A stretch of 64,000 nt of DNA from Actinoplanes missouriensis 431 (GTDB taxonomy: Bacteria; Actinomycetota; Actinomycetes; Mycobacteriales; Micromonosporaceae), in the NCBI RefSeq assembly GCF_000284295.1, contig NC_017093.1, positions 3,472,001-3,536,000 on the forward strand, written 5' to 3'. The position numbers were made by a program, and so were the translations under genes. The notes beneath the pieces were generated by a model. It saw only the letters and a list, made by a program, of their open reading frames with translations, was not told the DNA's origin and did no database searches. Shown here in pieces: positions 53,375 to 61,919 of the stretch (the stretch's first letter is position 1; every line of letters starts with the position of its first letter).

Positions 53375-54893
53375 TCAGCTGGGAGGGCCGCAGTAGCGGG
53401 TGGTGCGACCGGGCGTGCTCGCGTCCGCGGGCGTGCGGACGGTGTGCAGCGGAATGTGCGGGCACCAGGCGGAGGCGAGGGTGCCGAGCAGCGGTGTGGA
53501 CCCGCCGCCGGAGTCGCGCAGAGGGGCAGCGCCGGCGGTCTGGTCAGAGGGTTGCCCGGGGTTTGCGGGGTGGGGCGAGTCGCCGTCCGCAGTAGTCGTC
53601 TCGCTCGACGTGCCGAGTTTGACGGCGCCTGCCGGCGCAGTCGCTACGTGCGACGGCGGCGGGGCGTGGTGAAGCTGCGGGCCGAGGAGCTCATGCGGAT
53701 CCGCTTCGGATTCGCTGGGTGTCGCGACCGGTTGAGCCTGACTGCCGGCAGCCGTGGGCAGGACCGAATCGACGACAGCCGTGGCCGCGATCGATGTGCT
53801 CGGCGTCGCGATGGGCTGAGGCGGAGGAATCGGTGCCGACGCCGACGGTCGCAGCGTGACGAGCGGTGTGGTGAAAGTCGGCGTCGAGAACGAAGTCGGC
53901 AGAACATCCCCGCTGCGCATAACGGCACTGATCGGATATTTCACGATGGCCGTGAGAGTGGGCGTCAGCGCATCAAGTTCCGCACTGAGCCTCACGTCGT
54001 TCAGTTGACCAGCCGTCGGCGATCCGGAGATCGTCCCGTCCAGGGAAAACCCGGACCGCGCCCACGTTGATCGCGCTGCCATTGCCGGTGCCAGAGCCGG
54101 TCACGTTGACGACGCCGGCGCCGGTCGCAGTGCTCGTGTTGACCGCGGTGCTCGAGTTGACAGCGGCGCTCATGTTGACGGCGGCGCTAATGTTGAGCGC
54201 CGTGCTCGTGTTGACCGAAACCAGGCTTACCCGATTGATCGAGTTCTGAGCCTTCGAAGTCTCCGCGCGCACCGCAGCGGCCTTACGTGCCACGACGTCC
54301 GCCTTGCCGGCGCGTTCCTTGACGGGGTGCTTATTGACAACACCTCGCGCAGCGACATGTTGATTCATGCTGCTCTTGCTGACGACATGTTGATTGACGG
54401 TGCGCTTGTTGACGGCATGCCGCTGAACGGCATGGCGACTCGATTTTTGCGTCGTGGCGGCATGCCTCTTGTTGACGTGTTGATTGGCGGCGTGCGCGTT
54501 GACAACCTGTCGCTTGGCGACATGTTGAGTTGACTTGACCGTGTTGACGACTTGTCGTTTGTGGACGCGTTGATTCGATGCGCGCTTGTTGTCAACATGT
54601 CGCTTCATGACGTGTTGATTGAGGGCGTCCTCATTGACCACACGTTTCTTGATCGCATGCCTTTTGATCGCATGCTTCTTGTTGACGTGTTGATCGACAG
54701 CATCTTGCCCGGAGGCGCTCTTCTCAACAGCGGCCAGCGGATCAACATTGCCCAGTCGACCCGTCAACCCGTCATCAGCCCGCGCCGAGTGATCAAAAAT
54801 GCTCAACGCGACATAGACGCCAACCGCCACCCCCATCATGAGCAGCAGCCGTGCGACGCGCTGAACCGCCGCAGCCGTCAATCTCCCGCGCAC
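53375..54893 (-). pseudogene. Frameshifted exported Val/His/Asn-repeat protein
   Basis: Two adjacent frames make one product of about 505 residues. Frame one (GTG 54893, GGGAGG before it; up to about 54050) has a signal/anchor helix (LLLMMGVAVGVYVALSIFDHSARA) and long repeats of the type NQHVxKRHV / VNxHAxNxHV, then an Asn/Thr/Ala region (VNTSTALNISAAVNMSAAVN). Frame two, entered after a run of four T on the coding strand (AAAA at 54046-54049), continues SLDGTISGSPTAGQLNDVRLSAELDALTPTL and a Pro/Ser/Thr-rich tail to 53375. Codon use stays coding-like in both. One extra T, real, artefactual or used for frameshifting, explains it. Confidence 0.55.
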
Positions 54894-54962
54894 GGTCCAC
54901 CTCCCGCCGCCAGCACCGTCACCGCCATCACCACGTCGCGCCAGTCGCCACCATCACTGCGG

Positions 54963-55009
54963 CACGGCGATCATCACTGTCACCACGTCACGGCGATCAT
55001 CACTGTCAC
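54963..55009. repeat. 21-bp direct repeat pair
   Basis: CACGGCGATCATCACTGTCAC occurs at 54963-54983 and 54989-55009, in the promoter region between the repeat-protein gene and 55432. Apart from the TPR remnant below, I see no gene in 54894-55432. Confidence 0.6.
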
Positions 55010-55260
55010 ATCCATCAATGCCATCAGCGATTGACTACCCATTGCTCACCGGCTGATGCAAGCACGAAGAAAAACCCGATTGCTGTCGATCTCCACGGTC
55101 TCGATAAACGGTCCAGCGATGCGAACCCGGACCGCACCGCACACCCTGATCGTCATCCTCACCGCTGCCGAATGGCGCAGCTCCGAGCAGCCCGGCCGCG
55201 GTCGACAGCACCGAGACACCGCCCAGGAGCGGCGCTCGCAGAACACTCCGGCTCTGATCC

Positions 55261-55421
55261 GCGCCGCTCAGGGGCAGGCGCGGGAGCTAGTCACCCGTAC
55301 CCTCGAAGTGCGCCGCAGGCTCCTCGGCCCGGATCACCCGGACACCCGGCGCTCGCGGCAGAACCTGGACCGGCTTGAGGGCGCGGGGGTCGCCGCCGAG
55401 CCGGTCGCCGAACTGACGTGA
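55261..55421 (+). pseudogene. Remnant of a TPR/NB-ARC-type protein C-terminus
   Basis: ARELVTRTLEVRRRLLGPDHPDTRRSRQNLDRL is the signature of the tandem TPR (TPR_10/12) tail of large STAND proteins in actinomycetes. Only this end survives; upstream codons (from 55056) do not form the rest of such a gene. The frame stops at 55421, just short of the convergent NLP gene. Confidence 0.5.
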
Positions 55422-55432
55422 TCGGCGCGCCC

Positions 55433-56209
55433 TCATGCGTGCGGATTGAAGGGGATCGCCGCCGGTTTGGCCGCGTTGAGCAGGCTCTCGAACGAGCCGT
55501 CCTTGATCTTGATGGTGGCCGCGCCGAAATCCGCCGTCATCAGCCGGGTGCGCAGTTCGGTGCTGGGCCAGCCGTTCCAGTCGACGAGCGGCGGGTAGCG
55601 CCAGGTGTGGTAGTGGTTCTCCGGCGGCTCGTCGCCCGCGGAGGCGAGCCGGAAGAAGTGCGTCGACGCGCCGTCCTTGTGGTAGACGACCTTGGGGTGG
55701 CTGCCGTCGAAGCGCACCTGCGAACGGGTGTAGGTCTTCTGTGAGCTGTGCTGCGTGGTGCTCACGTAGTCGACCTGGTTGGACGCCTGGTTGACCCAGG
55801 AGATGACGTGCTCCCAGTCGTGCCGGTGGCCGCCGAGTCCGCTGCCGGCGACGGCCTGGTCCTTCTCGAAGTAGCTGGCGTAGACGATCGCGCACCACCC
55901 GTTGTTGCACTTCGACCGGGCGTAGGTCTGCGAGTTGTCCAGGTCGGACTGGTCGCGGCAGCTGCCGTTGACCGCGCCGGTGGTCTTGAGCCCGCCGTTG
56001 AGCGTGCCGTCCGGGCCGATCGCCGGCGTCGCGTAGCAGCCGTCGGTGTCGTAGTCGTAGGCCGGGGAGAACGACTGCTCGTATCCGCCGGCGTTCTGCG
56101 GGAGGTTCGGCGGCGGCGCGGCGAAGGCCGGCGTGGCCGAGGCGGCGAGGAGCAGGACGGCGAGGCCGGACGTGACACCGATCCGGGCCAGGGGGCGGCT
56201 GCGACGCAT
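55433..56209 (-). CDS. NLP / NPP1 family (necrosis-inducing-like) secreted protein
   Basis: 258 residues. Signal peptide (about 1-30, ending TPAFA). The diagnostic heptapeptide GHRHDWE is complete at 127-133, with Ca-binding Asp/His positions; Cys residues at 58, 84, 101 and 106 may form disulphides. NLPs bind plant sphingolipids (GIPCs) and lyse dicot membranes; they are best known from oomycetes and fungi and occur in some actinomycetes. Secretion and the nearby xylanase suggest action on plant tissue; it may also act on other hosts or be non-toxic. Confidence 0.87.
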   Translation of the reverse strand: MRRSRPLARIGVTSGLAVLLLAASATPAFAAPPPNLPQNAGGYEQSFSPAYDYDTDGCYATPAIGPDGTLNGGLKTTGAVNGSCRDQSDLDNSQTYARSKCNNGWCAIVYASYFEKDQAVAGSGLGGHRHDWEHVISWVNQASNQVDYVSTTQHSSQKTYTRSQVRFDGSHPKVVYHKDGASTHFFRLASAGDEPPENHYHTWRYPPLVDWNGWPSTELRTRLMTADFGAATIKIKDGSFESLLNAAKPAAIPFNPHA

Positions 56210-56308
56210 CAGTCGTCGACCCTTCGTGTCGGCACGCCTTCGGGGCTGGCGGCTCGCAGTGATAGTCGCCGGAAGAATAGGAACCGGTCAATAGATGCGA
56301 AGAGAAGA

Positions 56309-57268
56309 TCAGGCAAACCGACGACGGTACGAGCTGGGCGTCGTCGCGTAGGCCGCGGCGAAGCGCTGCCGGAACGTGACCACGCTCGCGAAGCCGGATT
56401 CCGTGGCGACCTGCTCGACCGGCAGCGAGGTCGTCTCCAGCAGGGTGCGGGCGCGGTCCAGCCGCCGGGAGAGCAGCCAGTGCGCGGGTGTCGTCCCGGT
56501 GACGCGGCGGAAGTGGCGGGAGAAGTTGCGCGGGCTCATCCGGGCCTGCTCGGCGAGTTGCTCGACGTGCAGCGGGCGGCCCAGGTTCGCCAGGGCCCAG
56601 GAGGTGGCCCGGCCGACCGGGTCAGTGTCGTCGGCGGCCGGCACCGGGGTCTCGATGTATTGCGCCTGGTCACCCTCGCGGTGCGGGGCGATGACCATGT
56701 GCCGGGCGACGGTGGCCGCGGCGGCCGCGCCGAGCCGCCGGCGAACCAGGTGCAGGCAGGCGTCCAGCCCGGAGGCGGTGCCGGCCGAGGTGAGCACGTC
56801 GCCGTGGTCGATGTAGAGCGCGGACGGGTCCACGGTCACCGACGGGTGGTCGTCGGCGAGCCGCTGGGTCGCCGCCCAGTGGGTCGCGGCGGTGCGTCCG
56901 TGCAGGATGCCGCTGGCCGCCACCGGGTAGGCGCCGAGGCAGAGCCCGACCACGACGGTGCCGCGCGCGTGCGCCGCGCGGATCAGCGCGGTGAACTCCG
57001 GGTCCGGGGCCGGCAGATGGTTCGGCCAGGACGGGATGACCAGGATGTCCGCGTCGTCGACGGCCTCGGCGCCGGCGAGCAGGCTCAGCGCGACGCCATC
57101 GGCGGTGGTGACCGGCTCGCCGCCGGTGCTCCACACGACGGTGTGCCAGTCGGGTGCGGGTGCGTGCTCGGCGGCCTCGGTGAAGACGAGCAGCGGGGTC
57201 GCGAGGTGGAACATGCTCATCCCGGCGAAGGCATGGATCGCGATCCGCACAGCTTGTCTCGATTCCAT
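56309..57268 (-). CDS. GlxA family regulator (DJ-1/PfpI + AraC)
   Basis: 319 residues. The N-terminal DJ-1/PfpI-like domain (about 1-185: VRIAIHAFAGMSMFHLATPLLVFTEA; VVGLCLGAYPVAASGIL with the nucleophile-elbow Cys) is fused to an AraC HTH (about 225-319: LGRPLHVEQLAEQARMSPRNFSRHFRRVTGTTPAHWLLSRRLDRARTLLE). ATG start at 57268. It diverges from the isochorismatase-like gene it probably controls. Confidence 0.9.
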   Translation of the reverse strand: MESRQAVRIAIHAFAGMSMFHLATPLLVFTEAAEHAPAPDWHTVVWSTGGEPVTTADGVALSLLAGAEAVDDADILVIPSWPNHLPAPDPEFTALIRAAHARGTVVVGLCLGAYPVAASGILHGRTAATHWAATQRLADDHPSVTVDPSALYIDHGDVLTSAGTASGLDACLHLVRRRLGAAAAATVARHMVIAPHREGDQAQYIETPVPAADDTDPVGRATSWALANLGRPLHVEQLAEQARMSPRNFSRHFRRVTGTTPAHWLLSRRLDRARTLLETTSLPVEQVATESGFASVVTFRQRFAAAYATTPSSYRRRFA

Positions 57269-57326
57269 CGGTAGGCGGCTTCTCTGCCACTCACGGTACC
57301 GGGTGCGGGCGTCGCAGAGTGGTGGC

Positions 57327-57938
57327 ATGACAACGCCGAACCGTGCCCTGGTGATCATCGATGTGCAGAACGAATACTTCGAAGGGCCACTGCGGATCGA
57401 GTACCCGCCACGTGACAAGAGCCTGGCCCGCATCCTGGAGGCGGCCGAGACCGCTCGCCGGGCGGGCATCCCGATCGTGATCGTGCAGCACGAGGCACCG
57501 CAGGACTCGCCGGTCTTCGCGGCCGGATCGCAGGGCTGGCGGCTGCACGAGGCCGTCGCCGGTCTGGGTGGCGCGCCTGTGGTCAAGAGCTACTCGAGCG
57601 TCTTCGCCGGGACCGGGCTGGACGACCGGCTGCGCGACCAGGGCGTCGACACCGTCACGCTCGTCGGCTTCATGACCAACAACTGCGTGCTGGCGTCCGC
57701 CGCCGCGGCCGAGCCGCTCGGATTCGCCGTCGAGGTGCTCAGCGACGCCACCGGGGCGATCAACCTATCCAACGAGGCGGGCAGCGTCACCGCCCAGCAG
57801 GTCCACGAGACCCTGATGGCGCTGCTGCACTCGAACTTCGCCGCGGTCGCCGACACCGCCGCGTGGACCTCCGCGGTCGACGCCGGCGCGGCCCTGCCGG
57901 GAAGCAACCTGGTGGTATCGGCCACAGCGGGACGGTGA
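57327..57938 (+). CDS. Isochorismatase-family cysteine hydrolase
   Basis: 203 residues. RALVIIDVQNEYFEGPL has the catalytic Asp, VKSYSSVF the Lys, and VGFMTNNCVLASAAAAEPLGF the nucleophile Cys in the usual TxxCV position. Substrate unknown (amidohydrolases of this family act on nicotinamide, isochorismate or carbamates). GTGGTGG precedes the ATG. Divergent from the GlxA-type gene, an arrangement common for these two families. Confidence 0.88.
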   Translation: MTTPNRALVIIDVQNEYFEGPLRIEYPPRDKSLARILEAAETARRAGIPIVIVQHEAPQDSPVFAAGSQGWRLHEAVAGLGGAPVVKSYSSVFAGTGLDDRLRDQGVDTVTLVGFMTNNCVLASAAAAEPLGFAVEVLSDATGAINLSNEAGSVTAQQVHETLMALLHSNFAAVADTAAWTSAVDAGAALPGSNLVVSATAGR

Positions 57939-58020
57939 GGTCGGCGCAGCGAGGGCGTCGGGTAGCGTGAAGCCGGGGTTCAGGCTGTCCGGCTCCGCAC
58001 ACGATCACCGAGGAGCTCGC

Positions 58021-58398
58021 ATGGCACCCGACGACATCTCGCGCGCCGAGGCCGACCGCCTTCGCCGTCTCGACGGGCCCGCCCGGGCGGCCCGCACCTT
58101 CGAGGTGCTGGCCGACCGGGGCGTGCTGTGGGTCTGGGGCGACGAGGACGAGGTGCTCTTCACCGAGGACGCGAAACGCCGGACGCTGCTGCCGATCTGG
58201 CCGCACGCGGCGGTGGCCCGGCTGGAGCACGAGGGCGAGGTCGACGGCGAGCGCCCCATGAAGATCCCGGTGACGGTGTTCCTCACGGAGTGGCTGCCGC
58301 AGCTCGCCGAGGACGACGCCGACATCTCGATCTTCCCGGTCGAGGAACGCGGCGCCGCCGTCCTCACCGTCGAGGAGTTCCGCGCCCGGATGGGGTAA
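58021..58398 (+). CDS. DUF2750-type protein, 125 aa
   Basis: Small soluble protein with the DUF2750 pattern GVLWVWGDEDEVLFTEDAKRRTLLPIWPHAAVARL and a C-terminal FPVEERGAAVLTVEEFRARMG. GAGGAG lies before the ATG at 58021. Function unknown. The last 35 bases overlap the 3' end of the convergent exporter gene. Confidence 0.75.
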   Translation: MAPDDISRAEADRLRRLDGPARAARTFEVLADRGVLWVWGDEDEVLFTEDAKRRTLLPIWPHAAVARLEHEGEVDGERPMKIPVTVFLTEWLPQLAEDDADISIFPVEERGAAVLTVEEFRARMG

Positions 58399-59497
58399 CC
58401 GCAGGGGTAAGCAGGTCGTCGCCCTCCTCTCGCTGGTCCGGGGCGTCGCGCCGGCCGCGGCCGTCTTGCGCGTGGCGCTCGTTCTGCGTGTTGCGCTCGG
58501 TTTGGACGCTGCGCTGGTTTGGCGCGTGGCGCTCCTCTTGCGCGTGGCGCTCAGCCTGCGCGTGGCGCTCCTCTTGCGCGTGGCGCTCGCTCTGCTGGGG
58601 CCGGGTGCGGGCTCGTTGGGTGGCCACCACGCAGCCGAGCACCACGATCGCCGCCGCCAGCGAACCGGGGCTGACCGCCTCGCCGAGCAGCAGCGCCGAC
58701 CAGCCGAGCGTGAGCAGCGGCTGGACCAGCTGAATCTGGCCGACCTTGGCGATGCCGCCGCGGGCCAGCCCGGCATACCAGGCGAAGAACCCGAGGAACA
58801 TCGAGATCACCGTGAGGTAGCCGAACGCCGCCCAGCCGGCCAACCCGGCGTGCGGGGGAGCGGCCAGGGCAGCGGTCACGGTCACCGGAACGGTCACCGG
58901 AAGCGCCACGATCAAAGCCCAGCAGATGGTACGGGCGCCGCCCAGCTCCCGGGACAACGCGCCACCCTCGGCGTACCCGAGCCCGCACAGGATCACCGCC
59001 GCGAGCAGGAACAGGTCGGCCGCCGAGAGCGCGCCGTGCACCGTGCCACTGGCGATCAGGAACGTCAGCACCACCGCGAGCCCGCCGACGCTGGCCAGCC
59101 AGAACAGCAGCGGTGGCCGCTCGCCGGCCCGCAGCACCGCGAAGACGGCGGTCATCGCGGGCAGCACGGTGATCACGACTGCGCCGTGCGCCGACGTGGA
59201 TGTGGTCAGCGCCAGCGACGTGAAGAGCGGGAAACCGACCACCACGCCGAGCGCGACGACGACGAGCCGGCGCCACTGCCGGGGCGTCGGCGTCACGGCC
59301 CCGGTGAACCGGAGGTAGCCCCAGGCCAGCGCGGCGGCCCCGACCGCACGTCCGAACGCGACGAACCAGGGGTCGAGATCAGCCACGGCGACCCTGGTGA
59401 ACGGCAGGGACAGGCTGAACGCCAGGACACCGAGCGCCCCGAGCAGCAGCCCCGCCGTTACCGTCTTTTCTTCAGTAGCGCTACTCTCTGCTCTCAT
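58364..59497 (-). CDS. EamA/DMT-family exporter with repeat tail
   Basis: 377 residues, ten hydrophobic helices in two EamA units (first unit about 15-145, second about 155-290: ARGGIAKVGQIQLVQPLLTLGWSALLLGEAVSPGSLAAAIVV is the last-helix signature). A hydrophilic tail of about 75 residues follows, made of ERHAQ/EERHAQ repeats, unusual for this family. DMT exporters move amino acids, nucleosides or drugs. ATG at 59497; the start codon shares bases with the divergent MocR gene (CATG). A minus-strand TACCGT box (59503-59508) lies 5 bases upstream, suggesting leaderless mRNA. Confidence 0.87.
   Translation of the reverse strand: MRAESSATEEKTVTAGLLLGALGVLAFSLSLPFTRVAVADLDPWFVAFGRAVGAAALAWGYLRFTGAVTPTPRQWRRLVVVALGVVVGFPLFTSLALTTSTSAHGAVVITVLPAMTAVFAVLRAGERPPLLFWLASVGGLAVVLTFLIASGTVHGALSAADLFLLAAVILCGLGYAEGGALSRELGGARTICWALIVALPVTVPVTVTAALAAPPHAGLAGWAAFGYLTVISMFLGFFAWYAGLARGGIAKVGQIQLVQPLLTLGWSALLLGEAVSPGSLAAAIVVLGCVVATQRARTRPQQSERHAQEERHAQAERHAQEERHAPNQRSVQTERNTQNERHAQDGRGRRDAPDQREEGDDLLTPAVTPSGRGTPRR
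58466..58590. repeat. Degenerate 18-bp repeats coding the exporter tail
   Basis: Units of CGCGTGGCGCTCCTCTTG-like sequence repeat about seven times with drift and give the ERHAQ/QNERHA repeats at the exporter C-terminus. They are in frame. Confidence 0.6.
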
Positions 59498-59512
59498 GGA
59501 GAACGGTAACGC
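59457..59512. promoter_or_regulatory. MocR/EamA divergent control region
   Basis: A perfect 12-bp palindrome AGTAGCGCTACT (59474-59485) overlaps the MocR -10 box TACTCT (59482-59487), which lies 8 bases before ATG 59496. GTTACC at 59457-59462, its inverse GGTAAC (59505-59510), and GCGTTACC inside the MocR gene are repeated elements that may be the MocR recognition sequence. Confidence 0.45.
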
Positions 59513-60881
59513 AGCCGCCCGTGTTATCCAAGATCTTCGGCGGGTGGTGGCCGTCTCGCCGGCCGGTGCCCGGCTCGCGTCCGTGCGCGAACTGACCGCC
59601 CGGCACCAGGCGTCCCCGGTCACGGTCGCCGCCGCCATTCGCCAGCTCGTCGTGGAGGGCCTGGTCGAGACGCGGAACGGCCGCGGCACGTTCGTGGCCG
59701 CCCGCCCGGACCGGTCGCGCACCCCCGACCTGTCCTGGCAGACGGTCGCCCTCGGCCCGGCCCGCTCCGGCGAGCACGAGATGCAAGCGTTACTAGCGTT
59801 ACCGCCATCAGGTGCCATCTCCCTCAGTAGTGGTTATCTCGACACGGATCTTCAACCGGCGGCCGCGCTCGGTGCCGCGCTGGCCCGGGCGGCCCGCCAG
59901 CCGGCGTCCTGGCAACGCGGGCCGGCCGAGGGCCGGGAAGACCTGCGCGCCTGGTTCGCCCGCGAGGCCGGCGGTGGCCTGCGCGCCGAGGACATGGTGA
60001 TCTGTCCCGGCGGCCAGGCGGCGCTCTCCACGGCGCTGCGGGCGCTCACCGTGCCCGGCGACACCGTGCTGGTGGAGTCGCCCACCTACCTGGGCGCCCT
60101 CGCCGCCGCCCGGGCAGCCGGCCTGCGCGTGGTGCCCGTCCCGGCCGACGCGGACGGTGTGCGTCCCGACCAGCTGGCGGCGGCGTTCACGCGTACCCGG
60201 GCAAGGCTCTTCTACTGCCAACCCCTCTACGCCAACCCGACCGGCGCGAGCCTGGCGGCGTCGCGCCGGGCCGCGATCGCCGAGACGGTACGCGCTGCCG
60301 GCGCCTTCCTCATCGAGGACGACTACGCCCGCGACCTCACGATGGAGACGGCCCCGCCCCCGCCACTGGCTGCCGACGATCCCGACGGCCATGTCATCTA
60401 CCTCCGTTCGCTCACCAAGGCGGCCGCTCCGGGCCTGCGTGTCGCCGCGATCGGCGCCCGTGGACCGGCCGGTACCCGCCTGCGCGCGGCCCGCCTGCTC
60501 GACGACTTCTTCGTCTCCGGCCCGCTGCAGCAGGCCACCTGCGAGTTCGTCTGCTCCCCGGCCTGGACCCGGCACCGCACCACCCTGCGAACAGCCCTCC
60601 GCGCCCGCCGCGACGCCCTGCTCACAGCCCTGTCCCGTCACCTGCCTGACCTGGTCCCGCCCCGTGTCCCCCGAGGCGGCCTGCACCTGTGGGCCCCGTT
60701 GCCCGGCGGTGCCGACGACACCGCCCTGGCCGCCGCCGCAGCCGCCCAGGGCGTGATCGTCTTTCCGGGCCGCCCGTGGTTCGCGGCCGAGCCGACCGGC
60801 CCGTATCTGCGCCTGACGTTCGCCGCCAGCCCACCGGAGCTGATGGACGAGGCCGTCCGCCGGCTGGCACGCGCGTTCTGA
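59496..60881 (+). CDS. MocR/PdxR-type regulator (GntR HTH + aminotransferase domain)
   Basis: 461 residues. The GntR winged helix is at about 15-70 (SVRELTARHQASPVTVAAAIRQLVVEGLVETRNGRGTFV). The class I aminotransferase-like domain has IEDDYARDLTME, NPTGASLAA and the PLP Lys K308 in YLRSLTKAAAPG. Two TTA leucine codons (59790-59792, 59799-59801) occur within four codons of a CTA, so translation may depend on the bldA tRNA. It probably regulates the divergent exporter with an amino acid or PLP as effector. Confidence 0.88.
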   Translation: MENGNAAARVIQDLRRVVAVSPAGARLASVRELTARHQASPVTVAAAIRQLVVEGLVETRNGRGTFVAARPDRSRTPDLSWQTVALGPARSGEHEMQALLALPPSGAISLSSGYLDTDLQPAAALGAALARAARQPASWQRGPAEGREDLRAWFAREAGGGLRAEDMVICPGGQAALSTALRALTVPGDTVLVESPTYLGALAAARAAGLRVVPVPADADGVRPDQLAAAFTRTRARLFYCQPLYANPTGASLAASRRAAIAETVRAAGAFLIEDDYARDLTMETAPPPPLAADDPDGHVIYLRSLTKAAAPGLRVAAIGARGPAGTRLRAARLLDDFFVSGPLQQATCEFVCSPAWTRHRTTLRTALRARRDALLTALSRHLPDLVPPRVPRGGLHLWAPLPGGADDTALAAAAAAQGVIVFPGRPWFAAEPTGPYLRLTFAASPPELMDEAVRRLARAF

Positions 60882-60903
60882 CAGCCGGTCGGCGAGTTCC
60901 GGC

Positions 60904-60959
60904 GGCCGGGCGGCGCGTTCATGTGGCCGGGCGGCGGCACGTTCATGCGGCCGGGCGGC
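60904..60959. repeat. Three copies of GGCCGGGCGGC with GTTCATG spacers
   Basis: Copies at 60904-60914, 60925-60935 and 60949-60959, separated by GCGTTCATGT-like spacers, in the 226-base gap 60882-61107 after the MocR gene. No gene is seen in this gap; the repeats may act as a terminator region. Confidence 0.4.
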
Positions 60960-61107
60960 CGCGACCCGATGGTGGCCGATGTGCGAAAGGCCGGCCCCGA
61001 AGCGTCCGACGAGCGCCTGCCCCGCAACTCCTGCGGTGCCCGCCGTGTCCGACCCGTTGTGCCCGCCCGCTCGCCCCGGCGCCTTCACCGGCCTGTGGTG
61101 GGTTCGG

Positions 61108-61890
61108 TCAGCGAAGGCTCTCGGCGAGGAAGTCGAACGCCTCCGGGATCAGCGTGGACCAGTAGCCGAAATTGTGCTCACCCGGCCCGAACCCACCCGC
61201 CCGGGGCGGGACCGGCAGCGTCGCCCACAGTTCGCGCACGTTCCCGTACAGATCGTCTCCCTTCCCGCACCACAATCCGACAGGAGTCCGGCCGATCCGC
61301 TCCAGGCCGTCGAAGACCGCGTCTCCCGGCGTGACCGCGGGGGAGAACGCCGCCACCGAACGGACCAGACCGGGGAACGTCGACGCCAGCAGCAGCGACC
61401 CCGAACCACCCATCGACCAGCCCCACGCGGCGAGCCGGCCGGTGTCGAAGCCGCGCTCTGCGCACCACGCCGGCAACTCCTGCCGGACCATCCACTGCGG
61501 GTCGTCGCCACCCCGTGGCCGCCATGCCAGACGGTCACCGGTGGCACCGGCCAGCACGAACGGTGGCGCGCCGCGGCGCACCGCATCGGTCAGGAACCGG
61601 CCCAGGCCGAGCGCGGAGAAATCCGCGGGGCGTTTCGAGCCGCCGTGCAGCACCAGGCACACGGGCAGCCCGCGCCCGTCGCCGTGACCCGCCGGAACGG
61701 CCGTCCAGAAGTCCACGATCCGCCCACGGGCGGCCGAGAACCGCTGTTCGAGACGCTCATCGCCGGCCGGTGCCGAGGGCAGGACCGGTCCATCGTCGGG
61801 CCGGGTCCACGAGCAGCCGCTCAGCGCGGTCGTCAGCAGAGGGCCGGCCGCCAGCAGCGATCCCGCCGTCAGGAGTGTTCGTCGTCGCAC
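61108..61890 (-). CDS. Lipoprotein esterase (PHB depolymerase/feruloyl esterase-like alpha/beta hydrolase)
   Basis: About 260 residues from GTG 61890. A Tat-like lipoprotein signal VRRRTLLTAGSLLAAGPLLTTALSGCSW. CLVLHGGSKRPADFS, WGWSMGGSGSLLLAS (G-x-S-x-G nucleophile) and GEHNFGYWSTLIPEAFDF (catalytic His) mark the esterase core. A longer frame to ATG 61941 would overlap the divergent DinB gene by 22 bases, so I prefer the GTG. Substrate unknown; a surface esterase is likely. Confidence 0.78.
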   Translation of the reverse strand: MRRRTLLTAGSLLAAGPLLTTALSGCSWTRPDDGPVLPSAPAGDERLEQRFSAARGRIVDFWTAVPAGHGDGRGLPVCLVLHGGSKRPADFSALGLGRFLTDAVRRGAPPFVLAGATGDRLAWRPRGGDDPQWMVRQELPAWCAERGFDTGRLAAWGWSMGGSGSLLLASTFPGLVRSVAAFSPAVTPGDAVFDGLERIGRTPVGLWCGKGDDLYGNVRELWATLPVPPRAGGFGPGEHNFGYWSTLIPEAFDFLAESLR

Positions 61891-61919
61891 ATCTGACCAA
61901 CGGCTGACATGCTGTCCGG

